From contig JAIETE010000228.1 in the NCBI GenBank assembly GCA_019745505.1, forward strand, positions 1 through 42,991: a DNA stretch of 42,991 bases, written 5' to 3'. The notes under the pieces are model-generated. The model made no database searches, was not told the DNA's origin, and saw nothing but the letters and a program-made list of their open reading frames with translations. The position numbers were made by a program, and so were the translations under genes. Below, piece by piece: positions 7,923 to 15,225 of the stretch. Source of the DNA: Candidatus Obscuribacterales bacterium (lineage in GTDB: Bacteria; Cyanobacteriota; Vampirovibrionia; Obscuribacterales; Obscuribacteraceae). The first letter of the stretch is position 1. The number at the start of each line of letters is the position of its first letter.

Positions 7923-9263
7923 ATGACAGAATCCGGAACCCAAATTAGACCCAATGACGGAAAAGAGCCGCTCAGCCTTATTCCTCCACGCGGCATGCGC
8001 GACTTGCTGCCGAAAGAGACGGCTTTGCGCGACTGGGCCACAAGAATTATTCTGGAAACCTATGAGCAATTCGGCTTTTCGCGGATTGAAACTCCGGCCA
8101 TGGAGCACCTGCAGAACCTGAAAGGTGGTGAAGGCGGAGAAAATCTGAAACTGATCTATGAAGTGCTCAAGCGCGGTGAAAAGCTCGACAAAGTTCTTAA
8201 TTCTAATGCTGAGCGCGATCAACTCGCCGACCTTGGTTTGCGTTTCGATTTGACCGTGCCGCTCGTGCGATATTTTTGCGCCAATCAGAACGATTTGCTC
8301 TTTCCCACCAAAGCCATACAAATCGGCTCGGTGTGGCGGGCTGAAGCGCCGCAAAAAGGACGTTTTCGCCAGTTCACACAGTGCGACATCGATATTCTCG
8401 GCGTCAAATCGGAGATTGCAGAGACAGAATTGCTTGCCGCATCATCGGCCGCCCTGCTCAATCTCGGTTTCAGTGATTTCCAGATTCGCATCAACGATCG
8501 CCGCTTGTTAACGGCAATGGTTGCTCACTGCGGCTTTACAGGTCGCTTCGATCCGATTTTCATCGCCATCGACAAGCTCGACAAAATTGGAGTCGACGGT
8601 GTAGAGAAGGAACTCCTGGAGAAATGGCCGCAAGAATCGGTTGCCGCACTGTGCCGACTATTGAGAAGTTCGCAAGAGCAGAACGCTGATTTGACGAGCT
8701 TTGCCGAAGCATTGCAAAAGGACGGCGAAACACTCTCCAGCGAACTTTCCGACGCACTGAAATCTCTCGCCGCCATCATCGATGGCGTACAGAGCACAGC
8801 TTCAGGGAAATACGACATCGTTTTCGATCCAACACTGGTTCGCGGCATGGGATATTACACAGGTCCGATCTTCGAAATCGGCATTAAAGGCTACTCTTAC
8901 TCGATGGGTGGCGGCGGTCGTTACGACAAGATGGTGGAGAAATTTTCCGGGCGCGATGTTCCTGCCTGCGGATTCTCTATCGGATTCGAGCGCATCATCG
9001 GCGTTTTGATGGATCAAGGTGCAAAACCAAAAGATGCAAAGGAAAAGCTCGCGCTCATTTTCGATCCCAACAGAGACAAAACTGCCGACGTTATGAAAGC
9101 CGCTGACAAACTACGCCAGCAAGGCTTCAGCGTCTCGGCGCATCCACGCAAAAAGGATATGACAAAACAACTGGATGCATTTTTGCAGCATGATTTTGCG
9201 AAATTCGTCGCATTCAAAGGCGATGTCGACAATCTGGAGATCAAGACTCTGGGAAGCAAATAG
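7923..9263 (+). CDS. hisS: Histidyl-tRNA synthetase
   Basis: Class II synthetase that charges tRNA-His in the cytoplasm. Visible motifs: an N-terminal PPRGMRDLLP (motif 1 region, about residues 22-31); the RFDLTVPLVRYF strand; motif 2 in VWRAEAPQKGRFRQF with QCDIDILG (about 140-160); the histidine-specific LVRGMGYYTG (about 305-314); and motif 3 in GFSIGFERI (about 345-355). A C-terminal anticodon-binding domain follows (ALIFDPNRDK to the end). The sequence follows the RxDLTVPLVRY ... CDIDILG form found in eukaryotes and some bacteria, not the E. coli form. The usual RGLDYY reads RGMGYY. At 446 aa the length is normal. Only a weak ribosome site (AGGT, 10 nt upstream) precedes the ATG. Confidence 0.95.
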   Translation: MTESGTQIRPNDGKEPLSLIPPRGMRDLLPKETALRDWATRIILETYEQFGFSRIETPAMEHLQNLKGGEGGENLKLIYEVLKRGEKLDKVLNSNAERDQLADLGLRFDLTVPLVRYFCANQNDLLFPTKAIQIGSVWRAEAPQKGRFRQFTQCDIDILGVKSEIAETELLAASSAALLNLGFSDFQIRINDRRLLTAMVAHCGFTGRFDPIFIAIDKLDKIGVDGVEKELLEKWPQESVAALCRLLRSSQEQNADLTSFAEALQKDGETLSSELSDALKSLAAIIDGVQSTASGKYDIVFDPTLVRGMGYYTGPIFEIGIKGYSYSMGGGGRYDKMVEKFSGRDVPACGFSIGFERIIGVLMDQGAKPKDAKEKLALIFDPNRDKTADVMKAADKLRQQGFSVSAHPRKKDMTKQLDAFLQHDFAKFVAFKGDVDNLEIKTLGSK

Positions 9264-9287
9264 GCAGATCAAACTAATTGACTCAGC

Positions 9288-11261
9288 TTATTCCTGAAGC
9301 CATCCGAGCTGCTTGAAAGACTCATACAGACTGAGCTTTCCACGCTTGCAATAGTCGAGCGCGATCATGGCATGTTCGAAAGTGAGTTGTCCTCCAATCA
9401 CCATGATATGCGCATCATAAGCGGCACGCAGCGTCATAGGATCGCCGACCCCGGAAGATTTGAGAATGTCGTGCAAAAGCACGGAATCGCGAATCACGTC
9501 TTTAATTGCTCTATCCATCTCGTCCTGAGTGACTATACCGGTCACCTTGAGCAATTGAGCCAGACCGACTGCTTCAAATCCCAACCCACCTGCCGAAGCG
9601 GCAGCGGATTCTTGGGCTTGGGCGAATTGAGCAGCTTCGAAAGCGATTTCAGCGATCACTCCGTCTACGGCAGTACGCATAGCCGGTGGTGGAGCCGGCT
9701 CAGGAGGAGCAACAGGCGCTGGCAGTGGTGCCGGCGCTGCCGGAGGTTCGGGTGCAGGAGGCGGGGCTGCCGGTGCCGGGGCGACCGGCTGAGCAGGCAG
9801 CGGCGTATACCCGGCCGGTTGTTCGTACCCGCTCATGACAGCCGGAGCCGGTGCCGCAGGGGCGACCGGTTGAGCCGGAGGCATCGCCGGTGGGACGCCT
9901 TGCCCCTGGTCATAAGCCTGTGGCGAAATTGGTTGAGTAGGCAGAGGAGCGTATCCGGGAGGCGGCGGCGGCACTATGCCAGGAGTCTGCGGAGTCGTCC
10001 CCATGCTGACTGTTCCATATTCTCCGCTGGCAGTGACAAACTGCTGCATCGGCGCAACGGCGGGAGCCTGCTCCGGTTGGGGATATGTCGGCGGTGCAGC
10101 GGCCTGAGCCGGCTGTGGTTGCGGTGCGGCAGCAGGAGCGGGCTGGGCAGCGTTGTCGCCCCAGCCTGGCTGGACAGCCGTTGCATCCGGCTCACCCCAG
10201 CCATCTCTGACTTCTTCGGATGGTGATTCATCACCCCAGCCCGAGAGCAAGACTGCGTTTGGATCTTCAGCAGCAGCAGCGGGAGGAGGAGGCGGTGGAG
10301 GCGCCGGTACAGCCGGCACCGCCATTGGTGCGGGTGCTTCCGGCCCGGGCTGATACAAAGCCTCCGGTCTGACGAACATCGCCTCCGGCTCCGGAACACC
10401 GAGAGCCTGGTGCAATGTCATTCCGTTGAAATGCATATTCTGCAGCGCAGAGATGGCCTGGTCCGGGCGAATCTGCCGACCGCGAGTCAAATGCTGCAGT
10501 TCGAGAGCAGCTTCAACCATCTTCTCGCTGACGAGATTAAACTGCACCAAAACCTCACCCACACGACGTTGCTGCGTGAGTGCAACTTCCAGCGCGTTCA
10601 GCATATCGGTATCGCTGATGATACCAGCCTTTTCAAAAAATTCGCCCAGGCGCAGAATTTTGTCGAGCGTCGGCGCCGTCATCTCGAGACTTTGACGAGT
10701 GACAGTCGAGACCGATGAGACAGTGCGCAATTTCATAATCGCTTCTTCGCGACTGATGCTTCCGTCGCGCACACCCACCTGAACTTCCAGACCGACTTTG
10801 AGAACAGGTTCGTTGACCGCCCCCGTCAATACAAGCACTCGACCCAAGGGCAAACCGCTGGACTCAACAGTATCAAGCGCGATCTGCAGTTGCTCCGGAG
10901 TAATTCTTTCCGCCTCAATCAGCAATTCGCCGAGTTTATTGGTCTCCTTGTCGACCTTCTCGACCTTGCCTTCCAGCGTTTGCATTCCTTCTTCGAAGGA
11001 CACGCCGCGCTCGCGGACAATGCGCATGACCTTGAACATATCGTCTTTGACGATTACGTTGTCCTTCAGCAAGGACTGACCGAGCACGCAGGCTCGCAAT
11101 TCTTTGTCGGAAAGATGCCCCGACATGACAAGCACACTGCCCAACGGCAGGCGCGTTTGGTTGGCCATTGCGACGGCATCTTCCAGCTCTTTCGGCTGGA
11201 GAAATCCCATCTCAATTAGCAACTCTCCCAGACGGTGTTCTTGTTGCTGCTGCTGGCTCAT
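9288..11261 (-). CDS. Multi-repeat GspE-N-like protein with proline-rich linker
   Basis: 657 aa, no enzymatic domain seen. Four copies of a ~65-residue unit resemble the N-terminal domain of type II secretion/type IV pilus ATPases (GspE/PilB, MshEN). Each has LGELL-x3-G-[FI]-[LI]-x4-L-x-A ahead of an LPLGxVLV segment. They start near residues 9, 108 and 205, with a divergent copy at about 575-657. No Walker motifs are present, so this is not the ATPase. Residues ~300-545 are a Pro/Ala/Gln-rich linker with repeated GWGD and QPxxP motifs. In the ATPases this domain can bind cyclic di-GMP or partner proteins, so a scaffold or second-messenger role is possible. An AGGTG lies 5 nt before the ATG. 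The gene converges on hisS with 24 bp between stops. Confidence 0.8.
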   Translation of the reverse strand: MSQQQQQEHRLGELLIEMGFLQPKELEDAVAMANQTRLPLGSVLVMSGHLSDKELRACVLGQSLLKDNVIVKDDMFKVMRIVRERGVSFEEGMQTLEGKVEKVDKETNKLGELLIEAERITPEQLQIALDTVESSGLPLGRVLVLTGAVNEPVLKVGLEVQVGVRDGSISREEAIMKLRTVSSVSTVTRQSLEMTAPTLDKILRLGEFFEKAGIISDTDMLNALEVALTQQRRVGEVLVQFNLVSEKMVEAALELQHLTRGRQIRPDQAISALQNMHFNGMTLHQALGVPEPEAMFVRPEALYQPGPEAPAPMAVPAVPAPPPPPPPAAAAEDPNAVLLSGWGDESPSEEVRDGWGEPDATAVQPGWGDNAAQPAPAAAPQPQPAQAAAPPTYPQPEQAPAVAPMQQFVTASGEYGTVSMGTTPQTPGIVPPPPPGYAPLPTQPISPQAYDQGQGVPPAMPPAQPVAPAAPAPAVMSGYEQPAGYTPLPAQPVAPAPAAPPPAPEPPAAPAPLPAPVAPPEPAPPPAMRTAVDGVIAEIAFEAAQFAQAQESAAASAGGLGFEAVGLAQLLKVTGIVTQDEMDRAIKDVIRDSVLLHDILKSSGVGDPMTLRAAYDAHIMVIGGQLTFEHAMIALDYCKRGKLSLYESFKQLGWLQE

Positions 11262-11497
11262 TTTTCACCTAGTAGTAAGCAAGGAGACCCAAACCTCCCC
11301 CGTTATTGTTCCCTCTTTAAGGTCGAATCAAAAGCCCTGAACGGCACATTTAGACTCTTGACATAAGGTTTTCCCACGAATTCAAACCGGACGGCGATCA
11401 CAGACCTTAACAGTCTCTCACCGCGGACGGGTGCTCCGGTTTCCATGAGTAAAAGGCCAGGAAATGAATAGCACTCCGCGCTATCATATGGCCGCTA

Positions 11498-12739
11498 TTG
11501 GAAACCTTGAAATTGCCGTCGCAAAACAGCACACAGCAAGATTCCACACCGAAGCAGGGGAGGCAAAACTGGCTCTCCAGCTATGTTTTGCTGGCCGGGG
11601 CCGCGATAGCAATCACAAATATTGCCGCCTTTGCCCTTTTCAAAACCGACCCCATCGATTCGCCGAACCACTGCTGGGCATATTGGGCAGCCAAAGACTG
11701 GCAAAGATCGCAAAAATCCGAGAATAAGCCAAACACTGTTTTCTTCGGCTCGTCCCTTATGGTTGCGGTAGTCAATGACGGGGACTCGTCATTTCTGCAA
11801 AAGTCACTGGATGCGGTCAAGAATCACCGCTCGAAGTATTTTGAGACTTTCGCAGGCAAATTGCTGGGCAAGACTGTTTCCACGCATTCCTTTGCTATCG
11901 GCGGGCAAATGGCCTCCGACGCCTGCGCTCTTTTCCGGGCCTTCCCGGCCAAAGCCGAAGGCAGACCGATTATTGTCTGGGGTGTAGCTCCCAGAGACCT
12001 GCTAGACAGCAGCTTCAGCGACCCGGCCTCTACCGAAACAGTTCGCTACCTCGATAAAGTCAGCTATCCGCAAGACATAATTCCTGAAAGCAAGCGCGTC
12101 TGGAAACAAGTGGAGCGCCAGATTGAACGCTGCATTTATCTTTATGGCAAAAGATCCGACATTCAGTGCGTCGAGCGCAATCTTGCCGAAACCGCCATCA
12201 ACCGCCTGACCGGCACCACATTCGATACTATCAAGACATTGCAACCGCTTCTCAAAATCGCCATGGCTGAGCAACCGGAAGAGAATTCCCCCGGTCAATG
12301 GATCGTCAGCCCATACTCGATAAAAGCGGCGCGGCATGCTTTGTGGAACGACAACAGCAAAGAATATGCGATGCGTTATCAACCCTTTCGCCCCAAGACC
12401 TTCAAGAGTCAGTCCGAGTACATGGATAGCCTGTTGCGGCAAGCACAAAAAATGGGGTTCTCCGTGGTTCTCGTCAACATGCCGCTCTTGAAAGAAAACA
12501 CCGATCTGCTGCCCAGCGGAATTTACGACAAGTATCTCAGCCGCGTCCAAGAATTGGCTGAGAAGAACGGCGCAGTTTTTGTCGACTGCAACAAGCCAGG
12601 CGTTTTTGCCAGAGAAGATTTCTGCGATCCTGTGCACCTTCATGGTCTGGGCGCGCAAAAGTTTCTGCGCATAGTGGCCGAAAGCGTTCGCAAGATGTGT
12701 GAAAACAATGCCCTGGCTGGAAAAGCTCAGCCTCTATAG
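11498..12739 (+). CDS. Membrane-anchored SGNH-hydrolase-like protein
   Basis: 413 aa. One N-terminal membrane anchor (about residues 28-48, YVLLAGAAIAITNIAAFALF) is followed by a large outside domain. Family marks: TVFFGSSLM near residue 80, equivalent to the GDS block with the Ser nucleophile, and a late DPVHLHGLGAQKF near 380, equivalent to the Asp-x-x-His block. This fits the DUF1574/AlgX-like branch of SGNH hydrolases, often involved in acylation or deacylation of envelope polymers. The start is uncertain: the frame opens after a stop at 11465 and its first usable codon is TTG at 11498. The well-placed ATG with AGG at 11464 is in another frame, so either a TTG start is used or there is a small frameshift. 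A TTGACA at 11358 is a possible -35. Confidence 0.7.
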   Translation: METLKLPSQNSTQQDSTPKQGRQNWLSSYVLLAGAAIAITNIAAFALFKTDPIDSPNHCWAYWAAKDWQRSQKSENKPNTVFFGSSLMVAVVNDGDSSFLQKSLDAVKNHRSKYFETFAGKLLGKTVSTHSFAIGGQMASDACALFRAFPAKAEGRPIIVWGVAPRDLLDSSFSDPASTETVRYLDKVSYPQDIIPESKRVWKQVERQIERCIYLYGKRSDIQCVERNLAETAINRLTGTTFDTIKTLQPLLKIAMAEQPEENSPGQWIVSPYSIKAARHALWNDNSKEYAMRYQPFRPKTFKSQSEYMDSLLRQAQKMGFSVVLVNMPLLKENTDLLPSGIYDKYLSRVQELAEKNGAVFVDCNKPGVFAREDFCDPVHLHGLGAQKFLRIVAESVRKMCENNALAGKAQPL

Positions 12740-12751
12740 GGCAAGACTCAA

Positions 12752-13423
12752 TTAATTGAACATCTGAGTAATGGCGTTGGCGATGTCTTGTGCCTTGACG
12801 GTAAGATCGACGGTCGGTGGTGCCAGCGTCTTGCTGGCGACGGCGACATCGAAATTCTTGTAGCCGGCTTGATTGAGGACCATCTCTGCCGAGGTCAAAA
12901 GGCTTTTTCCGGGCGAGCCGAATCCCATAGCGACATCGGATATGGCAAAAACAGGACGAACACTGAGTGCCGTCTTGCCAAAATAGAGCCGCCGGTCGAG
13001 AGAGCGCTTCAAGCGCTGAGCCACACTGGAGCCGCCCTCTTCGTCGCTCTCCAGAAGAACCATGGCGAGCAGACTTTCCGAGTAGCGAAAGACCAGGTCG
13101 GTTGGTCGCAAGTTGGAACGGCAAATCTTCGCCACCGTATTCAGTATCGCTGTCGGCGACAAAGTCGTCACTTCGGCGGAGGGGTCTAGGGTAGCCAGTG
13201 CCAAACAGAGCGGATAGCCCTTCTCCAGGGAGATCTCGTATTGGCGATCGAGAACGCCGATCAAATACTGGCGGCTCTGCGCTTGTACGATGGGACCGCG
13301 AGTGCGCGGATCGTCGAGAATTTGCACCAGGGCATGCACATCGGCAAAAGATCGTCGCATTTGACTGCCGTGCCGGCGATCGTTTTTTCCGGGCAGGAAT
13401 GTAGTGGGGGTGGAATCGCTCAT
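12752..13423 (-). CDS. Degenerate GGDEF-domain protein
   Basis: 223 aa from the ATG at 13423; the frame is open 74 codons further upstream through low-complexity sequence. The second half follows the diguanylate-cyclase fold: a strand CLALATLDPSAEV where the metal-binding DxD strand sits, then helix LNTVAKICRSNLRPTDLVFRY, then SESLLAMVLL exactly where the GGDEF hairpin should be, then EGGSSVAQRLKRSLDRRL and a closing VRPVFAISDVAMG strand. The active-site motif is lost, so it is probably a receptor or scaffold and not a cyclase. No clear ribosome site precedes the ATG; a near-perfect 24-bp palindrome lies 18 bp upstream. It converges on the SGNH-like gene with 12 bp between stops. Confidence 0.65.
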   Translation of the reverse strand: MSDSTPTTFLPGKNDRRHGSQMRRSFADVHALVQILDDPRTRGPIVQAQSRQYLIGVLDRQYEISLEKGYPLCLALATLDPSAEVTTLSPTAILNTVAKICRSNLRPTDLVFRYSESLLAMVLLESDEEGGSSVAQRLKRSLDRRLYFGKTALSVRPVFAISDVAMGFGSPGKSLLTSAEMVLNQAGYKNFDVAVASKTLAPPTVDLTVKAQDIANAITQMFN

Positions 13424-13441
13424 TGTCTTTACCGACGGAGA

Positions 13442-13465
13442 CCCTGTCGGGATATCCCGGCAGGG
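13442..13465. promoter_or_regulatory. 24-bp near-perfect palindrome upstream of the GGDEF-like gene
   Basis: CCCTGTCGGGA (13442-13452) and TCCCGGCAGGG (13455-13465) form an 11-bp arm pair with one G-T and a 2-nt centre. It lies 18 bp before the ATG of the minus-strand GGDEF-like gene, so it could be an operator or a leader hairpin that masks the start. Confidence 0.5.
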
Positions 13466-13499
13466 CAACTCGTCAAAATTCGAAAGGGAAGCTAATGGG

Positions 13500-13575
13500 T
13501 TTCCAGAGCGAACTCTAAGGGTTTCCTTGGGGATTTCCTGGGGATTTCTAATGGGTTGTCCTTGGGATTCCAAAC
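13500..13575. repeat. Degenerate GGGGATTTCCT-type repeats
   Basis: Imperfect copies of a G-run plus TTTC unit follow one another (TAAGGGTTTCC, TTGGGGATTTCC, TGGGGATTTCT, TAATGGGTTGTCC, TTGGGATTCC). They lie upstream of the GGDEF-like gene. This could be slippage-prone leader DNA; no function is evident. Confidence 0.4.
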
Positions 13576-14195
13576 TTAATTCCTGAAAGGCTCCTGGGGC
13601 TCCTGAGTTTCCTGCTCGCATTCCAGAGGACAGCCAGAAACACATTGCTCATCTGGATTTCCGCCACTGTTAGAGAACAGATGGACTGTAGCACTTCAGT
13701 GACGCAAGGGTTCTAAAACGCCACTAAGGCGCGGCGTTCAGGTGGTTAGACCGGACTCAGGAGCAGCAGCATCTCCTGCCGGCAACTGCGACCACTCGAT
13801 TATGGAAAACACCCATCAAGCGATTATGTCATGAACCGCTCAATGTTCTTTGCGCCATGAACAGCTATGCAAAAGGGGCATTTGAAGTGGCTTACCATGG
13901 TCATGAAATAACGCAGGCAGAAATGCAGCCACTTGGCACAGGTCACGCAGGTCTATGCTCCCAGCCTACTTCGCGTAAACTCCGCGAGGGATTGAAACAT
14001 TAAACGGCAAAACAACGATCAGCGCCCGTGACCTTTGCGAGAACTGGCGTTAGCGAGAATCTCCTCTTTTTATGTTAGAGCTCTTTGATCCGGCAATATA
14101 CGAGCCCTAAGGTATGGGCATCATGACAACCTTCTTCTAATCCTGCAGAACACTCCGAGAGCCAAATAACTTTTCGCCATTCGAGCCTCACTCCC

Positions 14196-14211
14196 GATCA
14201 CTCATGTGATC
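14196..14211. promoter_or_regulatory. Palindrome GATCAC-N4-GTGATC upstream of the ZIP gene
   Basis: Perfect 6-bp arms around TCAT, ~93 bp before the ZIP start. This is a typical form for a dimeric repressor site, but no regulator can be named. Confidence 0.4.
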
Positions 14212-14246
14212 AGTGGTGCTCCGATTACGAGAAGCTTTGCCGCCCA

Positions 14247-14267
14247 GCATGACGTGAGTAGCGTCAT
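14247..14267. promoter_or_regulatory. Palindrome CATGACG-N7-CGTCATG upstream of the ZIP gene
   Basis: Perfect 7-bp arms, 36 bp before the ATG. The same half-site appears as CGTCATGACG at 529-538 upstream of tldD. Possible operator or start-site control element. Confidence 0.4.
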
Positions 14268-14303
14268 GGCCTTCGGATGTCTGCCAAACACGGAGACACA
14301 CCC

Positions 14304-15047
14304 ATGGATACTATCTGGATCTACGCACTGGTGAGCATCGCTGCGATAAGCGGCATGTCACTGATCGGTCTTGTGACATTGTCGATAACAGGCACCAACT
14401 TGCAGCGCATCACCAAACCGATGGTGAGCGTCGCGGTCGGCGTCATGCTCGGCAATGCGCTCATTCACATGATTCCGGAGTCTTTCGAGAAACTCGGCAA
14501 CGGCACCACCGTTCCTTTGCTCGTCATCTCCGGCGTCTTCCTCTTCTTCATCGTCGAGCGCATGCTGCACTGCCGGCACGAATGCTCGAAACCGCACGAA
14601 GCCCATCACATCGGGCTGATGAGTATGACGGCAGACATGCTGGAAAACTTCATCGACGGTGTGATCATCGGTGCGGCTTACCTGGTCAATACCGAGGCCG
14701 GCATAGCGGCGACCATCGCTGTGCTGGTCCACGAAATTCCGACCGAACTGAGCGACTACAGCGTGCTTGTGCATTCGGGCTTCGAACGCAAGCGGGCGCT
14801 GTTGCTGAATCTCGCCAGCTCGGTGACGGCCTTCATCGGCGTCATTCTGGCGCTCAGCCTGGGAGCGTCGATGGAAAACTTCGCCGCCTATGTTCTGCCT
14901 GTGGCTGCCGGGTGTTTCATCTACCTGGCTGCCGGTGGGCTCATTCCGCGTTATCTCAAGAGCACGGCTCTGAGCGGTTCTTTCCTTCACCTCGTGCTCA
15001 TGGCTGTCGGCGTCGGCGCAATGCTGGCGCTGACTCTGCTCGAGTGA
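14304..15047 (+). CDS. ZIP-type metal transporter with altered metal-site motifs
   Basis: 247 aa, about eight membrane segments. ZIP proteins move divalent metal into the cytoplasm. The start is the ATG at 14304, with GGAG 8 nt upstream. Family features: HMIPES in the second segment (about residues 55-60); a cytoplasmic His/Cys-rich loop at residues 89-102; the fourth-segment motif at residues 114-119; and HEIPTE at residues 143-148 in the fifth segment. The fourth-segment motif reads ENFIDG where most relatives have HNFxDG, and the fifth reads HEIPTE where most have HEIPHE. Two His positions of the binuclear metal centre are therefore changed (to E114 and T147). This may change metal choice or make it a regulated or weak transporter. 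It is a single gene behind two palindromes. Confidence 0.88.
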   Translation: MDTIWIYALVSIAAISGMSLIGLVTLSITGTNLQRITKPMVSVAVGVMLGNALIHMIPESFEKLGNGTTVPLLVISGVFLFFIVERMLHCRHECSKPHEAHHIGLMSMTADMLENFIDGVIIGAAYLVNTEAGIAATIAVLVHEIPTELSDYSVLVHSGFERKRALLLNLASSVTAFIGVILALSLGASMENFAAYVLPVAAGCFIYLAAGGLIPRYLKSTALSGSFLHLVLMAVGVGAMLALTLLE

Positions 15048-15225
15048 GGCTGGCTAAGAACAGCTAGAGAAGCTCTGGATTGACGTGGGTGTGCCTGGGC
15101 GGCAACCAACAACGTACCCCAATGAAATGCGAGTGGGACCGGCAGCAAGCGTGCTGTCGGCCCCGCTTCGCGCTGTTCTGTTCATCTTCAAAACGCCGCC
15201 AAAAGCGGCAGAAGGACGAGAAACT

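Larger units (their letters stand above)
13466..14303. other. Gap between the GGDEF-like and ZIP-type genes
   Basis: About 840 bp without a supported gene. It holds the degenerate repeats at 13500-13575 and two palindromes close to the ZIP gene (14196-14211, 14247-14267). Nothing else was recognised. Confidence 0.5.

Noticed and set aside
13984-13998. GCGAGGGATTGAAAC, resembling the end of a CRISPR repeat
   Set aside because: It occurs once only; no repeated copies, spacers or cas genes are nearby.
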